Below, piece after piece: positions 18,570 through 27,502 of a stretch of 64,000 nt of DNA (the first letter of the stretch is position 1; every line of letters starts with the position of its first letter). A program made the position numbers and the translations under genes. The notes beneath the pieces were generated by a model, which was given only the letters and a program-made list of their open reading frames with translations, was not told the origin of the DNA and did not search any database. The stretch comes from a bacterium (GTDB taxonomy: Bacteria > Actinomycetota > Acidimicrobiia > Spongiisociales > ZC4RG35): positions 119,473 through 183,472 of the forward strand of contig JAHEJW010000001.1 of NCBI GenBank assembly GCA_024638655.1, read 5' to 3'.

Positions 18570-19892
18570 ATGACCGAACCAACACTGCATCCGAACCGAC
18601 AGATCGCCCTGATGGCCGTCGCCATTGCCGTCACATTGCCGGGGGTCATCCTCGAACTCACCGGTTCTCATGTCGACGCAGTGCTCTCGGCTCTCCTTTT
18701 TGGTGCAGCGATCATCGGGGCCGCATTCATCCTCTCTTGGGCCGCAGAAGTGGTCCAGCTCGATGTCGGGTCAGGGTTCGCGCTGGCTCTTCTGGCCTTG
18801 ATCGCTGTCCTGCCCGAGTACGCGGTGGACTTCGTCTTGGCCGCGGACGCCGGTCGGGAGTTCGCAGAGACGGGCTCGGCATCGGAATCAGGGCCGCTGG
18901 CGCTGGCCAACATGACTGGAGCGAATCAGTTGCTCATCGGGTTCGGTTGGCCCCTGGTCATCCTCCTCGGGACTTGGCGAGTCAAGAAAGCCGCAGCATC
19001 TAGAGAGGAGGCCGAAGGCGCCACGGGTGACGCGATATACCTGAAACGGGGCCAAACCGTCGATATCGCCTTCCTCACGGTGGCCTCCGTTTATGGCCTG
19101 ACCCTCTTCCTGAAGGACACTCTCACCCTGTGGGACGCCCTCATCCTGGTGGCGATCTACGTCCTCTACATGATGCGCCTGGCGGGCGCGCCCCCCGAGA
19201 ACCCTCATCTAGTCGGCCCAAGCGCATTTGTCGCGATGCTCCCCCGGACGAAGAGGAGGATCGTCAACTACGCCGGGTTCGTACTTGCGGCCGGGGTGAT
19301 CCTCGTGGTCGCTGAGCCGTTCGTCGAGTCGCTGAAGGGTCTCGGGGAGGCGGTGGGGATCAGCGAGTTCTTGCTGATCAAATGGCTAGCACCACTGGCC
19401 TCGGAAGCCCCGGAGCTGCTGATTGCGACATTGTTCGCTTGGCGGTTGGCGGCGCGTACCGGCATAGGCGCCCTCATCTCCTCAAAGGTGAACCAGTGGA
19501 CGCTTCTCGTCGGCACGCTCCCGATCGTCTTCGCGATCTTCGCCAACGAATTCCGAGGATTGCCCCTCGACTCCACGCAGCGAGTGGAACTCTGGGTTAC
19601 CGCCGCGCAGTCGGTATTCGCCGTCGCCATAATCGCCAGCCGTTCGATCAGCCGCAAAGAAGCGTGGGTGATGCTTGTCCTGTTCATGGCCCAGCTCGGC
19701 GAGTCGTACCTCGCCGAAATCGGGCTGTTCTCCGAGTCCGCCTCGATTCAGGCGAGGATCGTTGTTGGAATCGTGTTCCTGATCGCCGCCGCGTGGGTCC
19801 TGAGGACCGACCTTGGCGCTTTCCGCAAGGCTCTCAAGGAAGGGTTCCGGACACCCTGGTCCGAGCTCGAGCAGGAATCCGACAGAGTCTGA
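18570..19892 (+). CDS. Na+/Ca2+ exchanger-family (CaCA) membrane protein
   Basis: Predicted cation antiporter of 440 residues with about 11 TM segments in two inverted halves. The alpha-repeat regions are recognisable: first half LPEYAVDFVLAADAG then ANMTGANQLLIGFGWPLV, second half LAPLASEAPELLIATLFAW then SSKVNQWTLLVGTLPIVF. The acidic and Asn residues in these repeats are the ion-binding positions of the superfamily. The ion transported is unknown. It starts 26 bases after the lysozyme-like gene. Confidence 0.85.
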   Translation: MTEPTLHPNRQIALMAVAIAVTLPGVILELTGSHVDAVLSALLFGAAIIGAAFILSWAAEVVQLDVGSGFALALLALIAVLPEYAVDFVLAADAGREFAETGSASESGPLALANMTGANQLLIGFGWPLVILLGTWRVKKAAASREEAEGATGDAIYLKRGQTVDIAFLTVASVYGLTLFLKDTLTLWDALILVAIYVLYMMRLAGAPPENPHLVGPSAFVAMLPRTKRRIVNYAGFVLAAGVILVVAEPFVESLKGLGEAVGISEFLLIKWLAPLASEAPELLIATLFAWRLAARTGIGALISSKVNQWTLLVGTLPIVFAIFANEFRGLPLDSTQRVELWVTAAQSVFAVAIIASRSISRKEAWVMLVLFMAQLGESYLAEIGLFSESASIQARIVVGIVFLIAAAWVLRTDLGAFRKALKEGFRTPWSELEQESDRV

Positions 19893-19959
19893 GCATGCCC
19901 CTTCGAATCGCCGGCTCGGTCGCGTAGGTTGGCGACCAGATCGACGAAAGGAACGATCT

Positions 19960-20655
19960 TTGGGCAAGCGCTACTTCTCACCAGAGGTCTTCGCCTTTCT
20001 GCGGGAGCTCGAGGCCAACAACGAGAAGACGTGGTGGGATGCCAACAAAGACCGCTATGTCGAGGTGATTCGAGAGTCGGCGCTCGACTTCATCAGTGAC
20101 TTCGGAGCTCAGATCGAGAAGATCTCGCCACACTTCACCGCTGACAGCCGCACGGTTGGAGGATCGCTGATGAGGCCGTACCGGGACATCCGGTTCTCCA
20201 AGGACAAGACCCCGTACAAGACGAACGTAGGCATCCAGTTCCGCCATGAACAGGGCAAAGACGTCCATGCCCCGGGCTTCTACATCCACCTCGAGCCCAA
20301 AGCATCGTTCGCCGGGGTTGGCCTATGGCATCCGGAGACAAAACTCGCCCGGCAGATTCGTCAGGCAATCCATGACGATCCGGGTGGCTGGAAGAAAGCA
20401 TCGCGCAGCAAGGCCTTCACCGATGTCTGGTCGATCACACAACACGAAGACGAGTATCTGAAAAGAGTTCCGCGGGAGTTCGTCTCCGACCATCCGATGG
20501 CCGACGATCTGCGGCTGAAGAGTTTCATTGCCAGTACACGTCTGACACAGGGGAACATCACGTCATCGTCGTTCGCCGAGGACTTGGCTGAGAAGTTCCG
20601 AAAGGCCGGGCCGTTCACCGGGTTTCTTTGCGCCTCCACCGGCCTGGCCTTCTAG
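19960..20655 (+). CDS. DUF2461 family protein
   Basis: Conserved protein of unknown function (DUF2461/TIGR02453), 231 residues. The TTG at 19960 is preferred: a GAAAGGA precedes it and the family starts right there (KRYFSPEVFAFLRELEANN). An open frame continues upstream to 19813 but overlaps the exchanger gene. Family landmarks include NEKTWWDANKDRY, RPYRDIRFSKDKTPYKTN and FYIHLEPKASFAGVGLW. No catalytic assignment is known to me. Confidence 0.88.
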   Translation: MGKRYFSPEVFAFLRELEANNEKTWWDANKDRYVEVIRESALDFISDFGAQIEKISPHFTADSRTVGGSLMRPYRDIRFSKDKTPYKTNVGIQFRHEQGKDVHAPGFYIHLEPKASFAGVGLWHPETKLARQIRQAIHDDPGGWKKASRSKAFTDVWSITQHEDEYLKRVPREFVSDHPMADDLRLKSFIASTRLTQGNITSSSFAEDLAEKFRKAGPFTGFLCASTGLAF

Positions 20656-20689
20656 TCTCTCCGGCAGAGAGAAGGGTTGCGAGCACAAG

Positions 20690-21133
20690 GTGGCCATCTA
20701 CGACGGGCACATATCACTCGGCGAAGACCGGGTGCATGTGATCCTCGGGGTCGAAGAGGAGAAGGTGACCCTCTCTTCCAACGGCCGTGAGATCGGCATA
20801 TGGGGTATGGACGAGATCTCGATCCGCTATATCGGGAACGGCCGCTACTCCGTGACTGCGGAGGACGAGACACTGGAGTTCGTGCCGAACGACCAGGACC
20901 TGTTTGCCATCAAATTCGGTGAGATCGACGATGCACCTGTTGCACCGCACTCCGCCCGAGTCAACGGCAGGCACTCACCGGAGACGGCAGGAAACGACCA
21001 ACTGGACATACCTGATCGGTTCGATGAGGAGGCTCCGCCGCCAAGACCACTGACCCGAGTCGCCTTCTACGGTCTTGCCGCGGTGACGAGCCTGCTTGGG
21101 ATCTGGGCGGTTGTCTCTCTCGTTCTCGGCTGA
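20690..21133 (+). CDS. hypothetical protein with C-terminal TM anchor
   Basis: Unrecognised 147-residue protein starting at GTG. The N-terminal 85 residues form a beta-rich soluble domain (MAIYDGHISLGEDRVHVILG, then SIRYIGNGRYSVTAEDE) that looks PH-like or like a small barrel. A Pro/charged linker follows, and one TM helix near 122-146 ends the protein, so it should be tail-anchored with the domain in the cytoplasm. It follows DUF2461 by 34 bases and converges on the next gene. Confidence 0.65.
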   Translation: MAIYDGHISLGEDRVHVILGVEEEKVTLSSNGREIGIWGMDEISIRYIGNGRYSVTAEDETLEFVPNDQDLFAIKFGEIDDAPVAPHSARVNGRHSPETAGNDQLDIPDRFDEEAPPPRPLTRVAFYGLAAVTSLLGIWAVVSLVLG

Positions 21134-21139
21134 GAGACC

Positions 21140-21706
21140 TCAGTTCGGCAACTCCATCCAGCCGCTCACCTCCTCGAGCAGATACTCGGAGACTTCTCTA
21201 GAGGTGTCGAGGACGTCGCAAAGCTGTTCGCGTCGCATCAAGACATCGACCAGGCTCACCGAGCTCTTCCCCTGAATCATCAGCCTCCTCTCGGCGGCGT
21301 CGGTAACCGACGCGTATGAGTCGATGGCCGACACCTCGATCGGCAGCACAGTCCCACCCATCCCGGCCATGTCGGTGGCGAGGACGAGCAGGTCGGGAGG
21401 GTTGTGCAGGGGTGGCACCGCCCAATTGAAGTAGAGGTCGAGGTGGTACTCGTCTTCGGGTTCCTCGAAGCTGTCTTCCATCTTCTCGAGACGCTCACGA
21501 AGTGAGAGCAGTACCCAGGGATCGACATCGAGGGCCAGGTGGAGGTCGATGGGCCCGCCACAGCCAGCCTCGGGATGGGCATCGATCTCCCACGATTGGC
21601 GCAGCGAATAGGTCTCCACGAAGTGTCTCTCGTCGTGCACGTGGAAGCCGTGGTCGGCGGCGTGCTCTTTGAGATCGGTGATGAAACCTGCGATGTCTAC
21701 TGACAT
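21140..21706 (-). CDS. hypothetical protein, soluble
   Basis: Unrecognised acidic 188-residue protein with no signal peptide or TM segment. It has a mixed alpha/beta pattern, with conserved-looking CGGPIDLHLALDVDPWVLLSL and DLYFNWAVPPLHNPPDLLVL segments and a helical C-terminus. Its start is 40 bases downstream of the BrkB-like gene on the same strand. Codon use looks like that of its neighbours, so it is likely a real gene, but no function can be offered. Confidence 0.65.
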   Translation of the reverse strand: MSVDIAGFITDLKEHAADHGFHVHDERHFVETYSLRQSWEIDAHPEAGCGGPIDLHLALDVDPWVLLSLRERLEKMEDSFEEPEDEYHLDLYFNWAVPPLHNPPDLLVLATDMAGMGGTVLPIEVSAIDSYASVTDAAERRLMIQGKSSVSLVDVLMRREQLCDVLDTSREVSEYLLEEVSGWMELPN

Positions 21707-21746
21707 GACCGCAGGTTATTGGATGGGGCGTCGGAATGACACGCGG

Positions 21747-22745
21747 TCAGCGATCGCGACGGCGACCCAGGAAGAGCCCGCCAAGGAATGCGAACAATGC
21801 TGCCACCGGTAGGGGCTCGGACGGCTCTCGGACCACGATGTCGGGTTGTCCGTCTTCCTGGAGCGTGTCTCCCTCGCTGGGCCGCTCGATGACCCCCTTC
21901 TCCAGATAGTCGTTGTAGATCTTGGTGACCTCGGCGCCGTAGAGATACACGGCGGAGAGGATGAAGGCCAGAAGAAGGATGACGAAGATCGAGCCGGCGA
22001 CTCCGGCGGCAGAAGGGCCGCTGACACGGAAGTAGAGGCTGGCCCCGTACGCCGCGGCGAGGAATGCCACCGACGTGAAGAACGACCCCCACCACACCGC
22101 CTTCCAACGCACCTTCACCCTGGCGAGGACCTGAAATGTGAGCGCCATGACGAAAGGGAGAACGACAATCGAGACGAGCGGGGCGAGCACAGTTATGAGC
22201 TCGTGTACCGGGTCGAAGCTGGCAGGGAACAAGTCACCCAAGAACTGCCAGACGGTGTTGAGCAGCACCACGCCGACCAGCACCAGCCCCAGTCCGAGAG
22301 CGAAGAGGAAGCCCAAGCCTCGCTTCTTGACGAAAGCCACGGGTCCCGTGGTGTGCTCGTACGGGACGTGAAAAATGTCGTTGAGGTCGTTCTGCAGCTC
22401 CATGAACAGGCTGGATCCGGTCCACACCAGCAGGGCAAAACCGATCACCCCGGCGCTGTCTCCGGAGTCGGCAACCCGGTCCAGGACGGTCTCCATGGCT
22501 TCCCGCACCGATTCGCCGGCGAACCTGGCAACGGCGGAGAGGATCTCGGCCTCTGCATCGGCGTTACCACCCAGGAAGAGACCGAAGACGAACACCGCGA
22601 TCAGGAAGAGAGGGGTCAAAGCGAAGATCGCCCGATAGGCGACTGCTGCCGACATGCGGGAAACTCTGTCCTCCCCGTACTCCTTGCCAGCGGCCTTGAG
22701 GATCTCGAAGGCGTTGGTGGCGACAGTCCTGACTTTCTTCAACAT
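21747..22745 (-). CDS. YihY/BrkB family inner-membrane protein
   Basis: Six-TM membrane protein of the YihY/virulence factor BrkB family (formerly mis-called RNase BN), 332 residues. Diagnostic segments: SRMSAAVAYRAIFALTPLFLIAV in the first helix, GFALLVWTGSSLFMELQNDLNDIF in the middle, and the late AYGASLYFRVS and ILLLAFILSAVYLYGAEVTKIY. The C-terminus carries an extra short TM with an arginine-rich tail. It is divergent from ligC with only 36 bases between starts. Transport substrate unknown. Confidence 0.9.
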   Translation of the reverse strand: MLKKVRTVATNAFEILKAAGKEYGEDRVSRMSAAVAYRAIFALTPLFLIAVFVFGLFLGGNADAEAEILSAVARFAGESVREAMETVLDRVADSGDSAGVIGFALLVWTGSSLFMELQNDLNDIFHVPYEHTTGPVAFVKKRGLGFLFALGLGLVLVGVVLLNTVWQFLGDLFPASFDPVHELITVLAPLVSIVVLPFVMALTFQVLARVKVRWKAVWWGSFFTSVAFLAAAYGASLYFRVSGPSAAGVAGSIFVILLLAFILSAVYLYGAEVTKIYNDYLEKGVIERPSEGDTLQEDGQPDIVVREPSEPLPVAALFAFLGGLFLGRRRDR

Positions 22746-22781
22746 CAGGCGGTCAGGCTATCGGGCATAAACTCGTCAACG

Positions 22782-23801
22782 GTGAGTTACCCCTTCGAAC
22801 CGACGGTGAAAACCATGGAAGCCAAGGTCTCCGAGCGCTGGCCGAAAGGCGAATTCGTTTACGAGCCGAAGTGGGATGGCTTCCGATCCCTTTCCTGGTC
22901 ACAACCTGAGCTCCGGCTCGACAGCAGGAACGAGCGCCCGTTGCTGAGGTACTTCCCAGAACTCGAAACCCCTTTGAAACAGCTGCCCGAGGGAACCGTC
23001 GTCGACGGCGAGATCGTCGTGGTGGTCGACGGCGTCACCGACTTCGACACGTTGCAGCAGCGGATCCATCCCGCTGAATCACGGGTTGGGATGTTGTCGG
23101 AAAAGACTCCAGCCGAGCTGGTGGCGTTCGACCTGCTCGCAGTTCGCGGTGAGGATCTCCGCCAATTGCCATTCAGCGAAAGGAGGGGGAGACTCGTCGA
23201 CCTCCACGATGAGCTCGACTTCCCGTGGCACTTGACCCCACAGACCGCGGACGAAGAGACAGCAAAACGCTGGTTCCACGAGTTAGAGCCCGCTGGATGC
23301 GACGGGATCATCGCCAAAAACCCGGATCTCGAATACCAACACGGGAAGCGGGCCATGGTCAAAATCAAACACCGCCGCACCGTCGATGTCGTGGTCGGAG
23401 GGTTCAGGGAGCACAAAGACGGGGGAAAGATCGGGTCGCTGCTGCTCGGCCTCTACAACGACGACGGAGAGTTCCATTTCATCGGTCATTGCTCGGGCTT
23501 TCCGGATGTCGACAGGGTCGAGATCTACGAGAGGTTCAGGGAGCTGCAGGCCGATGGAAGCTTCGACGAGCAAGCACGGGCACCCGGAGGGCCCAGCCGC
23601 TGGTCGGCTGGAAAGGACAACTCGTGGACCCCGGTGAAGCCAGGGGTGGTGATCGAGGTGAGCTACGACCAGCTGGAGGGCGATCGATTCCGCCACGCCA
23701 GCAGATTCCACAGATGGCGCCCGGACAAGGATGCAGAGTCGTGCACCATGGACCAGCTCGAGCGCCCCGAGGGAGCCGGCTTCCGGGAGGTCGTCGCCTG
23801 A
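22782..23801 (+). CDS. ligC: ATP-dependent DNA ligase (LigC type)
   Basis: Seals nicks using ATP. The 339-residue protein has only the catalytic core: an adenylation domain with motif I YEPKWDGFRSL (Lys30), motif III VDGEIVVV, motif IV DGIIAKNPD and motif V AMVKIKHRR, followed by an OB-fold. The GTG at 22782 is chosen because the family starts just before the segment PFEPTVKTMEAKV. There is no polymerase or nuclease fusion, unlike LigD. A separate LigD-type polymerase gene sits 3.7 kb away, on the other side of two ABC cassettes. Confidence 0.92.
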   Translation: MSYPFEPTVKTMEAKVSERWPKGEFVYEPKWDGFRSLSWSQPELRLDSRNERPLLRYFPELETPLKQLPEGTVVDGEIVVVVDGVTDFDTLQQRIHPAESRVGMLSEKTPAELVAFDLLAVRGEDLRQLPFSERRGRLVDLHDELDFPWHLTPQTADEETAKRWFHELEPAGCDGIIAKNPDLEYQHGKRAMVKIKHRRTVDVVVGGFREHKDGGKIGSLLLGLYNDDGEFHFIGHCSGFPDVDRVEIYERFRELQADGSFDEQARAPGGPSRWSAGKDNSWTPVKPGVVIEVSYDQLEGDRFRHASRFHRWRPDKDAESCTMDQLERPEGAGFREVVA

Positions 23802-24012
23802 GCCCTTCTGACGGGGAGCAGCTTTGAAGGCCCCGATCGTCGACGGCCACTGACACGGGCACTGATCGATCAAGTTCAGAAGCGGCATCGACAACGCCCA
23901 CTCCAACCCAGACACAGAACAGTCGTCCACCCCTCTGCTTGACATCTGATCAGGGGCGGTTCAAGGGTTTCCCCGATTCCGATGAGTTTCGGCCCGTGCC
24001 ACACTGCTTCGA

Positions 24013-24924
24013 ATGGGTCAGGAAACAGTCGTAGAGATCATGGGCCTGACCCATGACTATGGCGAAGTCGTCGCCCTCCAGGATCTCGATCTCCAGGTTC
24101 CCTCCGGCGTCACCGGCTTGGTCGGCGCCAACGGAGCAGGCAAGACGACGATGCTCCGCCTACTCCTCGGGCTGCTCCACCCGACTACGGGTTCGATCAA
24201 GGTCCTGGGTCACGACCCGGAGAGGGAACCACTCGAAGTGCGGGCCCGGATCGGATACATGCCCGAAGGGGACTGTCTCCCCAAAGATCAAACGGCGGCC
24301 GACTTCGTCGCCTATGCCGCCCAGCTCGCCGGAATCCCACCTTCCGAGGCTCGTCGCAGAGCTTCGGAGACCCTGTTCCTCGTCGGACTCGAAGAGGAGC
24401 GGTTCCGCTTCATCGGAGACTTCTCCACCGGCATGCAGCAACGAGTGAAGCTCGCCCAAGCCATCGTGCACGACCCCGATCTCGTGCTGCTCGACGAGCC
24501 CGCGTCGGGCCTCGACCCCGAGGGACGGGGTCGGATGCTCGATCTGATCAAGCGCCTGGGCCAGTTCGACATCGATGTCATCGTCAGCTCCCACGTCCTC
24601 ACTGACATCGAGCAGACCTGTGACTGGGTGGTCATGCTCGATGCGGGCACACTGCTCCGATCGGGACCACTGGTCGGCTTCGATCGGCTGGGCACGGTGC
24701 TCGTGGAGGTGGTGGACGGGCCGGACGACCTTGCTTCCTTCTTGAGGCACCATGGCGTCTCCGCAACTGTCGATGGTCGGCGCCTCGTCGTGGGCCCGGG
24801 TGACGACTCGCTCGAGCGCGCCATCGTCGAAGCTGCAGCGTCGACCGGATCAGGCCTCATTCGGATGATGAGAGGGTCCGCTTCTCTCGAGGACATGTTC
24901 GTGAGAGGTGGTGGCTCGGGATGA
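24013..24924 (+). CDS. ABC transporter ATP-binding protein
   Basis: NBD of an ABC-2-like transporter, 303 residues. Walker A GANGAGKTTM, signature FSTGMQQRVKLAQ, Walker B LVLLDEPASGLDPEG and switch His in VSSHVLTDIEQ are present, with a C-terminal accessory domain of about 80 residues. Its stop overlaps the following permease start (ATGA). This is the first gene of a four-gene operon with the order ATPase-permease-ATPase-permease. Substrate unknown. Confidence 0.95.
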   Translation: MGQETVVEIMGLTHDYGEVVALQDLDLQVPSGVTGLVGANGAGKTTMLRLLLGLLHPTTGSIKVLGHDPEREPLEVRARIGYMPEGDCLPKDQTAADFVAYAAQLAGIPPSEARRRASETLFLVGLEEERFRFIGDFSTGMQQRVKLAQAIVHDPDLVLLDEPASGLDPEGRGRMLDLIKRLGQFDIDVIVSSHVLTDIEQTCDWVVMLDAGTLLRSGPLVGFDRLGTVLVEVVDGPDDLASFLRHHGVSATVDGRRLVVGPGDDSLERAIVEAAASTGSGLIRMMRGSASLEDMFVRGGGSG

Positions 24925-25802
24925 CGGAGCAGGTGATCTTCGACCGCGGCTACCGAACCTATGACGGGCCGCGGACTGGACCCACCGGCGCCCGCCGCGC
25001 CGTCTACAGGGAGGGACTGAGGAGGATTCTCGGTCTCGGGCGCAAAGCAAGGCTGAAGGTCTTCCCCTGGAGTCTGATATCAATCGCCCTGATCTCGGCG
25101 GCGATCTTCATTGGGATTCACTGGGCGATCGGCGACATCGCCGAGAGCGTCGGCCAGGGGGTCCCGTCGTATGGCGGTCTGTTCGACTTCTACTCGGCGA
25201 TATCACTGCTATTCATCGCCTTCGCCGGCCCGCAACTGCTGATACCCGACCGCACCAAAGGCGTGCTCTCGGTCTACTTCTCACGCCCGCTCACCGTCGA
25301 TGGGTACCTCTTGTCGAAGGTCGGATCGTTCGCCACCCTGGTCGGAGCTTTCTACATCGTCCCCCAGACGGTTCTGCATATCGGGCTTGCGCTGATCTCC
25401 GACGATGGTTTCCTCCCATACCTGGGCGACAACCTGGACATTCTCTGGAAGGTGCCGGCAACCACCCTCTGTTTCGTCGCCCTTCACGGATCACTGGTCT
25501 TCATCCTCTCATCGGTCATTGGTCGCACCGGGATAGCAGCTGCAGCTTTCCTCGGCGTTCTCACGGCCGGAACAGCTATCGCTGCACGCGTGGCCGAAGC
25601 CTCGTTCGCCGGGGCTCGTTGGGTGTCGCTGCTCGCATTGGAGCAGCACCCGCGGATCGTTCGCGACTACCTGTTCGAAGACACAGTCGACTATCCGGCA
25701 GAGCTGGCCGGCTTCGAGGTTTGGGCGTCCGTCGCAGTAGTTGCGGCATTGGCTGCGGTGGCGGTCTGGTTCGTGCGCATCCGCTATCGGAGGCTCGCAT
25801 GA
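24921..25802 (+). CDS. ABC-2 type permease
   Basis: Membrane subunit partnered with the preceding ATPase; 293 residues with about six TM segments. It begins with a soluble segment FDRGYRTYDGPRTGPTGARR, common in actinobacterial ABC-2 permeases, and has the motif LLIPDRTKGVLSVYFSRPL that matches the GTLPYIYMRPM segment of the second permease. It overlaps genes on both sides (ATGA), so the operon is tightly coupled. Confidence 0.88.
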   Translation: MTEQVIFDRGYRTYDGPRTGPTGARRAVYREGLRRILGLGRKARLKVFPWSLISIALISAAIFIGIHWAIGDIAESVGQGVPSYGGLFDFYSAISLLFIAFAGPQLLIPDRTKGVLSVYFSRPLTVDGYLLSKVGSFATLVGAFYIVPQTVLHIGLALISDDGFLPYLGDNLDILWKVPATTLCFVALHGSLVFILSSVIGRTGIAAAAFLGVLTAGTAIAARVAEASFAGARWVSLLALEQHPRIVRDYLFEDTVDYPAELAGFEVWASVAVVAALAAVAVWFVRIRYRRLA

Positions 25803-26716
25803 GCGAGACGATCACGGTGAGCACACTGTCGAAGTGGTTCGGGCCGAAGGTGGCCGTGAGTGAAGTGACCATAGGTTTCGGCCCCGGAATCACCGGCTTG
25901 CTCGGCCCAAACGGGGCAGGCAAGACGACCCTCATGCGCGTAGTTGCCGGACTTCAGAAGCCCTCCCAGGGAAGCGTCAGCGTCCTCGGCATAGACCCTC
26001 GATCCGACCCATCGGTATACAGGGAGATCGCACTGGTACCGGAGGACGAAGCGGTATACGAGCGTCTCACCGGCAGAGCGTTCGTCGAGTTGGCCGCCAA
26101 ACTCGCTCGCGTCGACGATCCCATCGAGCAGGCGCAGAAAACGCTGGAGATCGTCGATCTCGTGGGTTCGGCCCATCGCAGGCTCGGTGGCTTCTCAAAG
26201 GGGATGCGACAGCGTGCCAAGGTGGCTGCGGCCTTGGTCTCGGATCCGCGGGTCCTGCTGTTGGACGAGCCCCTGAACGGAGCCGACCCGGTTCAGCGGG
26301 CGGCCCTCATCGAGCTCTTTCAGAGACTCGGAGAGGAAGGCAAGACACTGATCGTCTCCTCTCACGTCCTTGCGGAGGTGGAGCGGATGGCAGAGAGGGT
26401 CGTCGCCATGGTCGACGGGCGTCTCGCTGCAGTGGGCAGCATTGCCACCATCAGGGAGGCGATGACCGACAAACCCCGGAAGGTCTTCGCGGAGTGCTCC
26501 GACCCTAGGGCGCTTGCCTCAGCTCTCATCGCCACCGACGGCGTCGTCGGGGTTTTCGTGGAGAACGGAACCGTGCAAATCGAGACCCAGGACGCCTGGG
26601 GGTTGGCCCGGAGCCTCCCCAGGCTGGCACTGGAAAGGGACATCGCCTTGACCAGGGTGGAGCCGGTAGACGAGTCGCTCGAGAGCGTCTTCCGCTATCT
26701 CGTTGAGAACCGCTGA
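25799..26716 (+). CDS. ABC transporter ATP-binding protein, second pair
   Basis: Second NBD of the operon, 305 residues from the ATG that overlaps the previous stop; the frame is open further upstream but that part is antiparallel noise inside the permease gene. Walker A GPNGAGKTTLM, signature FSKGMRQRAKVA, Walker B VLLLDEPLNGADP and switch His in VSSHVLAEVER are visible. Its stop overlaps the next permease start by one base (TGATG). It is distinct from the first ATPase, so the operon likely makes two half-systems or one heteromeric complex. Confidence 0.94.
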   Translation: MSETITVSTLSKWFGPKVAVSEVTIGFGPGITGLLGPNGAGKTTLMRVVAGLQKPSQGSVSVLGIDPRSDPSVYREIALVPEDEAVYERLTGRAFVELAAKLARVDDPIEQAQKTLEIVDLVGSAHRRLGGFSKGMRQRAKVAAALVSDPRVLLLDEPLNGADPVQRAALIELFQRLGEEGKTLIVSSHVLAEVERMAERVVAMVDGRLAAVGSIATIREAMTDKPRKVFAECSDPRALASALIATDGVVGVFVENGTVQIETQDAWGLARSLPRLALERDIALTRVEPVDESLESVFRYLVENR

Positions 26717-27447
26717 TGGTCCTCGCCCGCCACCTCTATCTCAGGATGATGCGTCGTGGCCGGTTTCTGGCGCTCCTGGCGCTGGCATCGGTGCCCGCCC
26801 TCGTCTACTGGCTCGCTGGGTTCGACGCTTCTCCTGGTGAGCTCGAAGTCCTCTATTCGGATGTGCTGTCGACAGCCGGCTTCTCATACTCCATTGCCGC
26901 CCTCATCCTCACGGTGGCGACGCTGCGCGAGGAGCGAGACGGGGGAACGCTCCCCTACATCTACATGCGCCCGATGAGCAGGCTTTCGATCGCACTCTCG
27001 TCCATTGCTGCAGGGACGGCTGCGGCCCTCACCATTGCCCTGGGCGGATGGCTCGCAACGGTGCTGGCGGTGGTCCTGGTCGGCGCCGACCTGACGCAGA
27101 CTCTCGCAGGGCTGAGTCTCTACGCCGCCGCGGGCTTTGGATACTCGGCGATCTTCGTTCCACTCGGCTACCTCGTCCCCCGATCCCTCCTGGTCGGCCT
27201 CGGTTACGTCATCGTCGTGGAGTCGATCCTGGCATCCGTGGTCACGGGCATAGCCCAGTTCTCGATATTCAGGATTGCCCTGTCGATCTACGCCGACTTG
27301 GCCCCCGTCTTCGACATGCAGGGTGCTGGAGAGGTCCTCGGCCCGGTCACGCCCGGCCTGGGGGGAGGGCTCGCCAAGCTGGCTGCCGTGATGGTCGTCG
27401 GCATCGCCACCCTCACCTGGGCCCTGAGGCGACGCGACGCCCTTTGA
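26716..27447 (+). CDS. ABC-2 type permease, second pair
   Basis: Fourth gene of the ABC operon, 243 residues with about six TM helices. The core TLREERDGGTLPYIYMRPMSR is the hallmark cytoplasmic loop of ABC-2 permeases. The start is set by the TGATG overlap with the ATPase gene. A perfect inverted repeat follows the stop and separates it from the convergent polymerase gene. Confidence 0.88.
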   Translation: MVLARHLYLRMMRRGRFLALLALASVPALVYWLAGFDASPGELEVLYSDVLSTAGFSYSIAALILTVATLREERDGGTLPYIYMRPMSRLSIALSSIAAGTAAALTIALGGWLATVLAVVLVGADLTQTLAGLSLYAAAGFGYSAIFVPLGYLVPRSLLVGLGYVIVVESILASVVTGIAQFSIFRIALSIYADLAPVFDMQGAGEVLGPVTPGLGGGLAKLAAVMVVGIATLTWALRRRDAL

Positions 27448-27453
27448 GGACCT

Positions 27454-27500
27454 TTCTGTGCGGATCTACACAACTGGGGTTGGCACAGATCCGCACAGAA
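27454..27500. terminator. perfect 14-bp inverted repeat between convergent genes
   Basis: The arms 27454-27467 and 27487-27500 are perfect complements (TTCTGTGCGGATCT and AGATCCGCACAGAA), and the 19-base loop can add a CAAC/GTTG pairing. It fills almost all of the 55 bases between the ABC operon and the polymerase gene that reads the other way. There is no clear U-tract, so it may work as a bidirectional, actinobacterial-style terminator. Confidence 0.7.
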
Positions 27501-27502
27501 CG

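Noticed and set aside
21846..22781. Long upstream extension of the ligC frame
   Set aside because: It overlaps the BrkB-like gene on the other strand; the family start at 22782 is the sensible one.
23802..24012. Possible promoter (TTGACA at 23939) or remnant gene in the 211-base gap before the ABC operon
   Set aside because: No -10 box at the right spacing and no conserved coding signal; the gap holds nothing I can name.
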